A DNA stretch of 64,000 bases from Dyella sp. AtDHG13 (lineage in GTDB: Bacteria; Pseudomonadota; Gammaproteobacteria; Xanthomonadales; Rhodanobacteraceae): NCBI RefSeq assembly GCF_003201105.1, contig NZ_QICJ01000003.1, positions 1 through 64,000 on the forward strand, written 5' to 3'. Each line of letters opens with the position of its first letter. Within the stretch, counting starts at the first letter, position 1. Shown in pieces: positions 1 through 9,900 of this stretch. A program made the position numbers and the translations under genes. The notes under the pieces were generated by a model. The model had not been told where the DNA came from. It worked only from the letters and a program-made list of their open reading frames with translations, and did no database searches.

Positions 1-150
1 TCTTTGGGTTACTTTTCTTTTGGGCCAGCAAAAGAAAAGTGACTCGAGCGTCGGCAGACGATCGAAACGCCCGCCGCGTAGGCGGCCCGGTCGCGTGAAC
101 GTTAAAAACCTCTCCCGAAGGAGAGAGGGAGCAGGGCCGTCGTACATATC
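1..150. repeat. Intergenic repeat cluster with AT-rich hairpin
   Basis: ACTTTTCTTTTG (11-22) and CAAAAGAAAAGT (29-40) form a perfect 12-bp stem with loop GGCCAG. The stem can be lengthened to 6-45 if G-U pairs are allowed. Two GC-rich stems follow, around 69-90 and at CCTCTC/GAGAGG (110-129). I recognise this kind of AT-rich plus GC-rich hairpin string as common intergenic material in Xanthomonadales genomes. No convincing gene lies here; open frames on both strands have the composition of antisense or random high-GC frames. Confidence 0.5.
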
Positions 151-237
151 GGGTGACCAGCGCGTCACCCCAGCCAAGACAAACCGCCCATCCCCCTGAA
201 CGCAACAACTTTCGCCCCAAAAATCCCCGTCACAGGG

Positions 238-266
238 TTGACACTTCCGCACCGCAGCAAGACAAT
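238..266 (+). promoter_or_regulatory. Sigma70-type promoter upstream of mgtA
   Basis: A perfect -35 TTGACA (238-243) is followed by a 17-bp spacer and GACAAT (261-266, 4/6 to TATAAT). It is the best promoter match seen in the window. Transcription would start near 273, leaving a leader of roughly 620 nt before the mgtA start at 897. That length suggests regulation inside the leader. Confidence 0.6.
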
Positions 267-499
267 TTGCGCGCCACCGGGCGCGGTTTGCCCATCAGTG
301 GCCTCTGTCCTATCAACCCAAGGCATATGGACGTTTACCCTAGTCGCAACGTCGACATCCGCGAGCATCGGGTGCCGGCATTGCATAACAAGCTGATCTG
401 CTGCGGCGACCGCCTGCGGTCGGCTGGCGCTTTCCTCGACTAGGGAAGACCGGCCCACCTCTGACGGCGCCAAAGCGCCGTTAACGAGGAGAAAGGGCC

Positions 500-730
500 A
501 TGAAGCTCCTTCGCGATTTCTTCCGTCTGCGTGTCGCCCGCCAGGGCCGCCGTGCGGATTCCCGTTCCTGGACGATCACCGTGCCGGCTCCGCTGAGCCA
601 GGCGCACGATGCCCCGTCGTCCGAAGCCCACCGCCTTTCCGACGCTCCCCGCGGCCATCAGGTCGCCCGCCGGAAGGAACATGCCGTTTCGCAAGCGCAT
701 CGTCATCTGCAGCTGGTATCCAGTCTCTGA
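500..730 (+). CDS. Candidate 76-aa leader ORF in the mgtA 5' region
   Basis: An ATG at 500 follows a strong Shine-Dalgarno (GAGGAG, about 486-491). A hairpin CGGCGC-CAAA-GCGCCG (465-480) sits just upstream of that ribosome site. The peptide begins MKLLRDFFRLRVARQGRRAD and is rich in Arg, His, Ala and Pro; I do not recognise it. It lies between the TTGACA promoter and mgtA. A second, out-of-frame ORF opens at 681 behind GGAAGG and ends at 842. Salmonella mgtA is known to be controlled by a Pro-rich leader peptide, so a regulatory role is a reasonable inference, but a chance ORF in high-GC DNA is not excluded. Confidence 0.4.
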   Translation: MKLLRDFFRLRVARQGRRADSRSWTITVPAPLSQAHDAPSSEAHRLSDAPRGHQVARRKEHAVSQAHRHLQLVSSL

Positions 731-896
731 TGAAGACCTCGTCGCGCATCACGCTGCCGCGCAAGGGCTGGCCTCCGCCAGTCCCGTGGGGGCGACTGCG
801 GCGAAGTCCGTAATGCAGGTCTTGGCGTCACGCGCGGGGTAGCCCCGCCGGCTCGCTGGTCCGGCCCAGATGTCACCGATTTCACGGAAGCGAGTC

Positions 897-3566
897 ATGT
901 TGAAGCACTCCACCCAGACCGTCACCAGCAAGGCGGCCGGCTCGAGCGCCGCCGCGCCGGTGCGCGTGGCCGTTGCGCAGGAGGCGTTCCGCCACAACGA
1001 GGCGCTGTATGCGGCGCTCGATACCAGCGCCGCTGGCCTCAACGAGGAACAGATCGGCGAGCGCCTGGATCGCGACGGTCTCAACGAGGTCTCGCACGAG
1101 AAGCCGCCGCACTGGGCGGTGCAGTTGCTCACGGCGTTCAAGAACCCCTTCATCATCGTGTTGCTGGTGCTGGCCGGCGTGCAGCTGGCGACGGACAGCA
1201 GCGACCTCACCGGCCCGATCATCATCGCGGTGATGGTGGGCATCAGCGTGCTGCTCAGCTTCACCCAGGAATACCGCTCCTCGAAGGCGGCCGAGAAGCT
1301 CAAGGCGATGGTGCGCAACACCGCCACCGTGACGCGCCGCGCGTCGGACGGCCACAGCGAGCGCATCGAAGTGCCGGTGGGCGAGCTGGTGGCGGGCGAC
1401 ATCGTGCATCTGGCCGCGGGCGACATGGTGCCGGCGGACCTGCGCCTGGTCTCGGCGAAGGACCTGTTCATCAGCCAGGCCATCCTCACCGGCGAATCGC
1501 TGCCGGTGGAAAAATCCGCGCCTGCGCACCTGCACAGCGGCGATGAGCTGGACGGCGGCAAGCACGGCGACAATCCGCTGGACCTGCCCACCGTCTGCTA
1601 CATGGGCACCAATGTGGTGAGCGGCAGCGCGACGGCGGTGGTGGTGGCCACCGGCGCGCGCACCTATCTGGGTTCGCTGGCGCGCACCATCGTGGGCGAG
1701 CGCGTGCAGACCAGCTTCGATCGTGGCGTGAGCAGCGTGAGCTGGCTGCTGATCCGCTTCATGGCGGTGATGGTGCCGATCGTCTTCGTCATCAACGGCC
1801 TGGACAAGCACGACTGGCTGCAGGCGTTCCTGTTCGCGCTGTCGGTGGCGGTGGGCCTGACGCCCGAAATGCTGCCGCTGATCGTCACGGCCAACCTCGC
1901 CAAGGGCGCGCTGGCGATGTCCAAGCGCAAGGTGGTGGTGAAGCGCCTCAACGCGATCCAGAACTTCGGCGCCATGGACGTGCTGTGCACGGACAAGACC
2001 GGCACGCTCACGCTGGACAAGATCGTGCTGGAGCGCCACCTCGATCTCTACGGCGAGGAGTCGGACGAGGCGCTGGAATACGGCTACCTCAACAGCCGCT
2101 TCCAGACCGGCCTGAAGAACCTGATGGACAAGGCGGTGCTTGAGCATCGCGACCTGGAGGAAACGGCGCAGCACTACCGCATCGTCGACGAGATCCCGTT
2201 CGACTTCCAGCGCCGCCGCATGTCCGTGGTGCTGGGAAACGGCGACGGCCACGAGCTGCTGGTATGCAAGGGCGCGGTCGAGGAAATGCTGTCGATCTGC
2301 TCGGCGGCCAAGGTGGGCGACGAGATCCTGCCGATGACCGACGCCATGCGCGCCGAGATCAAGGCGATGACGCGCGGCCTCAACGAGGACGGCCTGCGCG
2401 TGCTGGTGGTGGCGATCAAGCGCCAGCCGCCGGCGGGCCGCGCCTACGGCGTGGCGGACGAGAGCGAGCTCACCGCGGTGGGCTGCCTGGCCTTCCTCGA
2501 TCCGCCGAAGGACAGCGCGGCCACCGCCATCGCGGCCCTGCACCATCACGGCGTCGAGGTGAAGGTGATCACCGGCGACAACGAGGCGGTGACGCGCAAG
2601 ATCTGCCACGAAGTGGGCCTGGACGTGGAGCACTCTGCGCAGGGCAAGCACATCGAGCCGTTGAGCGACGAGGAGCTGGACGCGCTGGTCAAGCGCACCA
2701 CGGTGTTCGCCAAGATGTCGCCGCTGCAGAAGGCGCGCGTGGTGAAGTCGCTGCAGCGCCAGGGCCACACGGTGGGCTTTCTCGGCGACGGCATCAACGA
2801 TGCGCCGGCGCTGCGCGAGGCCGACGTGGGCATTTCGGTGGATACCGCCACCGACATCGCCAAGGAATCGGCGGACATCATCCTGCTCGAAAAGAACCTG
2901 ATGGTGCTGGAAGAGGGCGTGATCGAAGGCCGCATCACCTTCGGAAACATCATCAAGTACATCAAGATGACCGCCAGCTCCAACTTCGGCAACATGTTCT
3001 CGGTGCTGATCGCCAGCGCGTTCCTGCCGTTCCTGCCGATGCTGCCGCTGCAGATCCTGGTGCTGAACCTGCTGTACGACATCTCGCAGCTGTCGATCCC
3101 GTTCGACCGCATGGACGACGAGTATCTGCGCAAGCCGCGCAAGTGGGACGCCAGTGACATCGGCCGTTTCATGGTGTGGATCGGCCCGGTGAGCTCGATC
3201 TTCGACATCACCACGTTCCTGCTGCTGTGGTACCTGTTCGGCGCCAATTCGCCGGAACACCAGTCGTTCTTCCAGTCGGGCTGGTTCATCGAGAGCCTGC
3301 TCACGCAGACGCTGATCGTGCACATGATCCGCACGCGCAAGATCCCGTTCGTGCAGAGCATCGCCTCGGCGCCGGTGCTGGCGCTGACCACGGCCATCAT
3401 CATCGTCGGCATGCTGGTGCCGTATTCGGGCCTGGGCGCCAAGATCGGCATGATGCCGATGCCGGGCGTGTACTTCGCCTGGCTGGCCGCGACGGTGCTG
3501 ACGTACTGCGTGCTGACCCAGTTGATGAAGCTGGTGTATATCCGGCGGTACGGGCGCTGGTTGTGA
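897..3566 (+). CDS. mgtA: Magnesium-translocating P-type ATPase (MgtA family)
   Basis: This is an inner-membrane P-type ATPase (type IIIB) expected to import Mg2+. The protein is 889 aa, close to the 898 aa of E. coli MgtA. It shows the actuator-domain TGES loop, the phosphorylation motif DKTGTLT with Asp366, the nucleotide-binding region and the hinge motif GDGINDAP. The YLNSRFQTGLKN-type stretch after the DKTGTLT site is typical of MgtA/MgtB. Helices M5-M10 occupy the last quarter. ATG 897 has GGAAG six bases upstream and is preferred over the in-frame ATG at 870, which has no good ribosome site. It is preceded by a very long leader with its own ORF, pointing to post-initiation control. It is monocistronic; the next gene lies beyond an inverted repeat. 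Confidence 0.95.
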   Translation: MLKHSTQTVTSKAAGSSAAAPVRVAVAQEAFRHNEALYAALDTSAAGLNEEQIGERLDRDGLNEVSHEKPPHWAVQLLTAFKNPFIIVLLVLAGVQLATDSSDLTGPIIIAVMVGISVLLSFTQEYRSSKAAEKLKAMVRNTATVTRRASDGHSERIEVPVGELVAGDIVHLAAGDMVPADLRLVSAKDLFISQAILTGESLPVEKSAPAHLHSGDELDGGKHGDNPLDLPTVCYMGTNVVSGSATAVVVATGARTYLGSLARTIVGERVQTSFDRGVSSVSWLLIRFMAVMVPIVFVINGLDKHDWLQAFLFALSVAVGLTPEMLPLIVTANLAKGALAMSKRKVVVKRLNAIQNFGAMDVLCTDKTGTLTLDKIVLERHLDLYGEESDEALEYGYLNSRFQTGLKNLMDKAVLEHRDLEETAQHYRIVDEIPFDFQRRRMSVVLGNGDGHELLVCKGAVEEMLSICSAAKVGDEILPMTDAMRAEIKAMTRGLNEDGLRVLVVAIKRQPPAGRAYGVADESELTAVGCLAFLDPPKDSAATAIAALHHHGVEVKVITGDNEAVTRKICHEVGLDVEHSAQGKHIEPLSDEELDALVKRTTVFAKMSPLQKARVVKSLQRQGHTVGFLGDGINDAPALREADVGISVDTATDIAKESADIILLEKNLMVLEEGVIEGRITFGNIIKYIKMTASSNFGNMFSVLIASAFLPFLPMLPLQILVLNLLYDISQLSIPFDRMDDEYLRKPRKWDASDIGRFMVWIGPVSSIFDITTFLLLWYLFGANSPEHQSFFQSGWFIESLLTQTLIVHMIRTRKIPFVQSIASAPVLALTTAIIIVGMLVPYSGLGAKIGMMPMPGVYFAWLAATVLTYCVLTQLMKLVYIRRYGRWL

Positions 3567-3885
3567 TGCGGTGTTGCGGTGGCTCAAGCGCTGCCACAGG
3601 CTAAGGGCTGCCGCAGCCTCCACACGCTCGTCATTCCGGCGAAGGCCGGAATCCAGTAGCGGCGGCGTTCGGCTTTCGCGCCAGTCCGCATGAAGGCTGG
3701 AGCTGGCGTCGAAAACCACATGCTTCGTGACTGGATTCCGGCCTTCGCCGGAATGACGGCAAAAGACAGCGCAACGCATCCCCATTGAGTCGGGTGCCCA
3801 CGAGGGCACCCTGTCGATCCAAAGACTCCCGCAAGGGAGTGCGTGGATGCTCTTCCCTGCATCCCGCTTCAAAGGAGGCCCTGCC
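3567..3885. other. Intergenic region with stacked hairpins
   Basis: This gene-free stretch holds the paired inverted repeat at 3629-3758. Two more small hairpins follow before the transporter start: GGGTGCC/GGCACCC (about 3794-3812) and ACTCCC-GCAA-GGGAGT (about 3827-3842). The last ends about 30 nt before the ribosome site. I see no -35/-10 pair that I would defend. Confidence 0.45.
3629..3758. repeat. REP doublet (REPIN-like inverted pair), copy 1
   Basis: CGTCATTCCGGCGAAGGCCG... (3629-3657, 29 nt) recurs as its exact reverse complement at 3730-3758, with 72 nt between. Each arm is itself an imperfect palindrome, as in REP elements. Related pairs occur at 18308-18409 and 40043-40171 and a single unit at 59986-60013. 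No RAYT transposase is encoded in the window. Confidence 0.85.
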
Positions 3886-5535
3886 ATGAAAGGCACCTTC
3901 GCTCTTCTCGATATCGCCGGCTACGTCGCCCTGCTGCTGTGGGGCACGCACATGGTCACCAGCGGCGTGCTGCGTGGCTACGGCAGCATGCTGCGCCGTT
4001 GGATGGGTCGTTACCTTGGCCATCGCCCGGCCGCGCTGGGTTTTGGCGTCTGCGTCACCGCGCTGCTGCAGAGCAGTACCGCCACCGGCCTGATGGCCAC
4101 CTCGTTCGCCGCCAGTGGTTTCCTTGGCCTGGCGCCGGGGCTGGCGGTGATGCTCGGCGCCAACGTGGGTACCACGCTGATCGTGCAGGTGATGTCCTTC
4201 GATATCTCCATCGTGGCGCCGGTGCTGATCCTGATCGGCTTTACCATTCACCGCCGCACCGACGACGTGAGCTACGAGAACCTCGGTCGCGTTTCCATCG
4301 GCCTGGGGCTGATGCTGCTCGCACTGCACCTGCTGGTCGGCGCGATGGCGCCGGTGGAGAACGCGGCGGTGCTGCATGCCATTTTGCAGAGCCTGGCCAG
4401 CGAACCGGTACTGGCGATGCTGGTGGCGGCGCTGCTGACCTGGGCCTGCCATTCCAGCGTGGCCGTGGTGTTGCTGATCGTTTCGCTGGCTACGGCAGGC
4501 GTGGTGGACGCGCCGGGCGCGCTCGCGCTGGTGCTGGGCGCCAACCTCGGCAGCACCATCCCCGCCTTGATGGAAGCGCACACGCCGTTCGCGCGTCGCC
4601 TGCCTATGGGCAACCTGATGGTGCGTGCGTTCGGCTGCGTGGTCTGCCTGCCCTTGCTTCCGCTCATCGCGCATTGGCTCGCGCCGCTGGGCGCATCGCC
4701 GGCGCGCATCGTGGTGAACTTCCACACCGCTTTCAACGTGGCGCTGGCGTTGATCTTCATCGTGCCGGTGGAAAGCCTCGCGCGCCTGCTGGTGCGCCTG
4801 CTGCCCGAACCGCCCAAGCCCAACGACCCGGGCGTGCCGCAGTACCTGGACGAGGGCGCGCTGGATACGGCCAACGTCGCGCTGGCGAACGCGGCGCGCG
4901 AATCCATGCGCATGGCGGACATGGTGGAAGGCATGCTCAAGGGTCTGGTCGAGGTGTTCGGCAAGGACGACCGCACGCGCGCCGCCGCCATCAGCCGGAT
5001 GGATCCCTCGCTCGACAAGCTGGGCATGGCCATCCGCGAATATCTGGCGGATCTCGGCGGCCAGCCCTTGAACGAGGAAGACGGCGAGCGCAGCCAGGAG
5101 ATCCTCGCGTTCGTCATCAACTTCGAGCACATCGGCGACATCACCGCCAACAACCTGATGGAGTTCGCCGCCAAGAAGGCCGCGAGCGGGCAGGACTTCT
5201 CCGCCGATGACATCCAGGATCTGGCCGCCATGCACACGCTGGTGATGGAAAGCCTGCGGCTGGGCCTCACCGTGTTCCTGCGCGGCGACCTGCGCGCGGC
5301 GCAGCAGCTGGTCGCGCGCAAGGAGGCGCTGTGGCGGCTGGAGAACGAGGCATCCGAACGACACATCAAGGCATTGCGCGAGCGTCGCGACGGCGGCGGT
5401 GGCGGAGACGTCTATCTGCGCATCCTGCGTGATCTCAAGCGCATCCATTCGCACCTGGCGGCGCTGGCCTACCTGCCACTGGAACGCGCGGGATTGCTGC
5501 AGGATCGTCTTGTCCGCGAGCACGCGACGACCTGA
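3886..5535 (+). CDS. Na/Pi cotransporter family protein with PhoU-like C-terminus
   Basis: An inner-membrane protein of 549 aa of the Na+/phosphate symporter (NptA/YjbB) family. It has two hydrophobic repeats: the first carries the hallmark QSST (TALLQSSTATG), the second the inverted-repeat counterpart around CHSSVAVV. Together they cover about residues 1-320. Residues about 340-540 are hydrophilic and helical, matching the PhoU-like tail of bacterial members. ATG 3886 is chosen because AAAGGAGG lies nine bases upstream; an in-frame ATG at 3847 lacks this. Expected role: sodium-coupled phosphate movement or phosphate-balance control. It stands alone between two long spacers. Direction of transport cannot be read from sequence. 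Confidence 0.88.
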   Translation: MKGTFALLDIAGYVALLLWGTHMVTSGVLRGYGSMLRRWMGRYLGHRPAALGFGVCVTALLQSSTATGLMATSFAASGFLGLAPGLAVMLGANVGTTLIVQVMSFDISIVAPVLILIGFTIHRRTDDVSYENLGRVSIGLGLMLLALHLLVGAMAPVENAAVLHAILQSLASEPVLAMLVAALLTWACHSSVAVVLLIVSLATAGVVDAPGALALVLGANLGSTIPALMEAHTPFARRLPMGNLMVRAFGCVVCLPLLPLIAHWLAPLGASPARIVVNFHTAFNVALALIFIVPVESLARLLVRLLPEPPKPNDPGVPQYLDEGALDTANVALANAARESMRMADMVEGMLKGLVEVFGKDDRTRAAAISRMDPSLDKLGMAIREYLADLGGQPLNEEDGERSQEILAFVINFEHIGDITANNLMEFAAKKAASGQDFSADDIQDLAAMHTLVMESLRLGLTVFLRGDLRAAQQLVARKEALWRLENEASERHIKALRERRDGGGGGDVYLRILRDLKRIHSHLAALAYLPLERAGLLQDRLVREHATT

Positions 5536-5819
5536 CGTAAGCCTTCTTTCATATCGTACTCAACCTGTAACGGAGCAACGGCACATTGGACCCGGACCCA
5601 TCGACTGACATCGAAATTTCTTGCTGACGACGTCGACCCCGTGACTGCGCCCGTTCCTTGAGGAGCGTGTCCGCACGCGGCGGCCGGCATCGGCATAGCC
5701 GCGAGCGGGTCATGCGCCTGGGCTCTTTCGAGCCATGCGTCATCCCCTTCGCTATCGCTGCCCCGTGGTCCATGACCGCGTCAGGCAGGCGTACGCCAGG
5801 TATTTGCAGGGGAACACCC
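5536..5819. other. Intergenic spacer upstream of RND operon
   Basis: The 284-bp spacer is noticeably AT-richer at 5540-5625 than the surrounding genes, so it probably contains the efflux-operon promoter. I could not identify a convincing -35/-10 pair or a metal-regulator operator. A short stem GGCTC-TTTC-GAGCC lies near 5719-5732. The open frame continuing upstream of the adaptor start has no ribosome site and is not called coding. Confidence 0.35.
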
Positions 5820-6932
5820 ATGACGCACCGTTTGACCAAGCTTTTCATCGCCTTCGCCGCCGCGCTGTCACTGGCGGCCTGCGCACATCACGCTGACGAC
5901 CAGGCAGCGCCGCCCTCGGTGGTGGACGACCACGGCGTATTGCGCGTGCCGGATGGCTCACCGCTGCGCAAGGCGCTGGTGATTGCGCCCGTGGAGATGC
6001 GCGCGGCACCGCATGCGCGCGTGTTTCCGGCCACGGTGGAAGCGGACCCCGCGCATACCGCCAACGTGGTGGCGCCACTCACCGGGCGCATCACCGAACT
6101 GAAGGTGGGCCTGGGCGATCACGTCGAGCGCAACCAGTTGCTTGCGGTGATCGAGTCCGGCGACATGGCGCAGGCCAGCGCCGACGCCGCCAAGGCGAGC
6201 GATGCACTGGCGCTCGCGAAGAAGCAGCTCGACCGCGCCCGCGGTGTGCAGCAGGCGGGCGGCAATGCCGTGAAGGATCTGGAAGCTGCGCAGAGCGGTT
6301 ACAACCAGGCGCAGGCCGAATTGAACCGGGCGCAGACGCGCCTGCAATCGCTCAACGCCGGTGCGCAGGCCGCCGGTGCGCGCGGCATCCGCATCACCTC
6401 GCCGGTGAGCGGCTACGTGACGGCGTTGTCCGCCGCGCAGGGAAGCTACGTCAACGACACCACCACGCCGCTGATGGTCATCGCCGACCTGCACGCGGTG
6501 TGGATCACCGCGAACGTGCCGGAGGCCGATGTCGGCGGCATCGCGAAAGGGCAGGCCGTCGACGCCACATTGCCGGCCTATCCCGACCAGGTGTTCCACG
6601 GTCAGGTGAGTTTCGTCAGCCAGGTGCTGCAGGCCGACACGCGCCGCGACATGGTGCGCGCGGCGTTCGACAACGCGGATGGACGGCTGAAGCCGAACAT
6701 GTTCGCCAAGGCCACCATCGCCGTGCCGCAGCCAGCGCAGGTGTTCGTGCCCGATTCCGCCCTGCTGATGAACAACGACGACACTACGGTGTTCGTGGAA
6801 GTGTCGCCGTGGGCCTTCGAGCGCCGCACCGTGGAGCTGAGCTACGACGAGACGGCCGGCGCGCGCGTGCTCAAGGGCCTGAAGGCGGGCGATCGCGTGG
6901 TGGTGAAGGGCGGAGTCCTGCTCAATGATTAA
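5820..6932 (+). CDS. RND efflux periplasmic adaptor (HlyD/CusB-CzcB type), lipoprotein
   Basis: A 370-aa membrane-fusion protein linking the RND pump to the outer-membrane channel. The N-terminus is a lipoprotein signal ending SLAAC (Cys near residue 21). It is followed by a beta-barrel/lipoyl half (around VVAPLTGRITELKVGLGDHV), a coiled-coil hairpin rich in Ala/Gln/Lys (about residues 115-170), the second lipoyl half (RITSPVSGYVTAL) and a C-terminal membrane-proximal domain. ATG 5820 is chosen for its AGGGG ribosome site and the signal peptide. Its 3' end overlaps the pump start by eight bases, so translation is coupled. It has no long His-rich tail and only a short HH near the mature N-terminus; the metal cannot be named. 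Confidence 0.9.
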   Translation: MTHRLTKLFIAFAAALSLAACAHHADDQAAPPSVVDDHGVLRVPDGSPLRKALVIAPVEMRAAPHARVFPATVEADPAHTANVVAPLTGRITELKVGLGDHVERNQLLAVIESGDMAQASADAAKASDALALAKKQLDRARGVQQAGGNAVKDLEAAQSGYNQAQAELNRAQTRLQSLNAGAQAAGARGIRITSPVSGYVTALSAAQGSYVNDTTTPLMVIADLHAVWITANVPEADVGGIAKGQAVDATLPAYPDQVFHGQVSFVSQVLQADTRRDMVRAAFDNADGRLKPNMFAKATIAVPQPAQVFVPDSALLMNNDDTTVFVEVSPWAFERRTVELSYDETAGARVLKGLKAGDRVVVKGGVLLND

Positions 6933-9900
6933 CGCGATCTTCCACTTCTGCTTCCAGAAGCGCGTGGTCTTCATCGTCGTGTCGATCCTGGTGCTGTGCT
7001 TCGGCTACTACTCGTGGACGCAGCTGGCCATCGAGGCGTATCCGGAGCTCAGCGACGTCAGCGCGCAGGTGACCACGCAGGTGCCGGGGCTGGCCGCCGA
7101 GGAGATCGAGCAACAGATCACCATTCCGCTGGAGCGCGGGCTGGCCGGCACGCCGGGCCTCGTGAGCATGCGTTCGAGCAGCACCTTCGGCCTGTCGCTG
7201 ATCACGCTGGTGTTCAAGGACGGCGCCGAGGACTACTGGGAACGCCAGCGCGTGCAGGAGCGCATCAGCCAGGTGACCCTGCCGCCGGGCGTCACGCCGG
7301 GGCTCGATCCCGTCTCCGGTCCGGCAGGCGAGATCTACCGTTACACGCTCGAATCCACCAGCAAGAACCTGATGGAGTTGTCCGAGATCCAGAACTGGGT
7401 GGTGATTCCCGCGCTGGAGAAAGTGCCGGGCGTGGCGAACGTGGACATCTTCGGCGGCTTCACCAAGGAGTTCCAGCTGGAGCTCGACCCCGCGCAGCTG
7501 CTGCATTACGGCGTGAGCGTGGGTCAGATCACCGCGGCGATTTCCGCCAACACGGCCAACGCCGGCGGCGGGCGCATCACGCGCGGCGACCAGTCGTACA
7601 TCGTGCGCGGCATCGGCATGGTGCATACGCTGAAGGACCTGGGCGACATCGTGGTGACGCAGAGCAACGGCGTGCCAGTGCTGGTGCGCGACCTGGGCAA
7701 GCTGCAGTACGGCCATCAGGTGCGCCAGGGCATCCTGGGCAAGAACAACAATCCCGACACCATCGAAGGCATTGTCGACCTGCTCAAGTACGAGAACCCC
7801 TCGCGCGTGCTCGAGAACATCCACGCCACCGTCGACCAGCTCAACAGGCAGCTCGCATCGCAGGACGTGCGCATCGTGCCGTATATCGACCGCGACGACC
7901 TGGTGAACGCGACCAAGGAGAAGGTCTTCCACACCGTGATGGAAGGCGTGGGGCTGGTGTGCATCGTGCTGATCCTGTTCCTCGGCAGCCCGCGCTCGGC
8001 CATGGTGGCGGCGGTGGCGATTCCGATGTCGCTGGTGACGGTATTCATCCTGATGCAGTTCACGCACATGCCGGCGAACCTGTTCTCGCTGGGCGCCATC
8101 GACTTCGGCGTGATCGTGGACGGCACCATCGTGGTCACGGAGGCCATACTCCGGCGCCGCGAGGAAAAGCCCAACGCGGTGCTCACCGAAGACGACGTGA
8201 TGACGGTGACCAAGCACGTAGGCCGCTCGATCTTCTTCGCCACACTGATCATCATCACTGCCTACATGCCGCTGTTCGCCTTCGAGCATGCCGAGGGCAA
8301 GCTGTTCCGTCCCATGGCGTTCACCGTGGGCTATGCCTTGCTGGCGGCGCTGCTGTGCACGGTGACGCTGACGCCGGGCCTGGCGTACCTAGCCCTGCGC
8401 AAGCCGCGCAAGCTATTCAAGAACAAACCGCTGGAACGCCTGCAGGCGGCCTACACCGCGGCGCTGGCGAAATTGCTGGGCCGGTTGCCGGTGGCGTATA
8501 CCGTGGCGGGCGCAGCGCTGGTGGGCGTGCTCGTGCTCGGCGCGTCGATCGGCCGGGAGTTCCTGCCCGACCTGGATGAAGGTTCGCTGTGGTTGCAGGT
8601 GCAGATGCCGTCGGGCCTTTCACTCGACAAGGCGAGCGAGATGACGGCGGATCTGCGCCGCGTGGTTCGCGAGTTCCCCGAGGTGTCGTACGTGGTGACG
8701 CAGCTGGGCCGCAACGATACCGGCACCGATCCGTGGACGCCGTCGCATGTGGAAGCCGGCGTGGGCCTGAAGCCGTACGACACCTGGCCCAACCATGAGA
8801 GCAAGGAGGAGTTCCTGCGGCGCTTCAACGCGCGCATGCAGCAGATTCCGGGCATCTCGGTGGGCATCAGCCAGCCCATCGTGGATGGCGAGAACGACAT
8901 GATCGGCGGCGCGCACAGTCCACTGGTGTTGCGCATCTACGGCGACGACCTCAACGAGCTTCGCCGCGTGGGCAACGAGATCGTCGACGTACTACACGGC
9001 GTGCGCGGCACGGCGGAGGCGTCGATCTTCCAGGAGCCGCCGATCCCGCAGCTTGCCATCACGGCGGACCGCGACGCGGCGGCGCGCTACGGCATCAACA
9101 TCGGCGACATCAGCAGCCTGATCCAGACGGCCATTGGCGGCACGCCGGTGACGCAGGTGTACGTGGGCGATCGCATCTACAACGTCACCACGCGCGTATC
9201 CAACGCCACCGCCAACAACGTGGAAGCCATCGGCCAGCTGCCGCTGACCTCGGCGAGCGGCGCGCAGGTGCCGCTGAAGCAGGTGGCGGACATCCGCTTC
9301 AAGACGGGCGAAAGCACCATCGCGCACGAGCAGGGCAAGCGCCAGATCACCATCCGCGTGGACAACCGCGATCGCGCGCTTTCCGAATACCTGGCCGACG
9401 CGCAGCAGCAGATCGATGCCAAGGTGCACTTCGACCGGGACAGCTACCGCCTGCAGTGGGCGGGCACGTTCGAGAACCAGCAGCGCGCGCAGGCCCGCCT
9501 TGCCGTGGTGATGGCGCTGGTGCTGGGCATCATGGTGGTGTTCCTGTATTTCGAGTTCGGCAAGATGCACCAGGCGGTGATGGTGCTGGCGGTGGTGCCG
9601 CTGGCGACCGTGGGCGGCCTGATTTCGCTGCACGTGCGCGGCGAGACGTTGAATATCGCCACGGCGGTGGGCTTTATCGCGCTCTTCGGCGTGGCGGTGC
9701 AGAACGGCATCATCATGGTGGCGAACATCAACCGCGTGCGCAGGCATGGGCACGGCCTGCTCGATGGCGTGCTGGAAGGTGCCACCGAGCGCTTCCGTCC
9801 CGTGCTGATGACGGCGACCGTCGCCAGCGTGGGCATGTTGCCGGCGGCGCTGGCCACCGGCATCGGCACGGACGTGCAACGCGGCCTGGCCACGGTGGTG

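Noticed and set aside
165-473. 102-codon minus-strand frame upstream of mgtA
   Set aside because: No ribosome site or known motif; it would run against the best promoter in the window. Kept as unlikely rather than impossible.
882-3896. 1004-codon open frame on the minus strand opposite mgtA
   Set aside because: Composition (very rich in His, Arg, Gln, Ala) is that of an antisense frame of a high-GC gene; no family features or ribosome site; mgtA on the plus strand is unambiguous.
5658-5819. N-terminal extension of the RND adaptor by 54 codons
   Set aside because: It would place a basic, non-hydrophobic stretch before the clear lipoprotein signal that begins at 5820.
5536-5819. Mn2+ (yybP-ykoY) or other known riboswitch upstream of the RND operon
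   Set aside because: I looked for the conserved loop sequences and did not find a consistent match.
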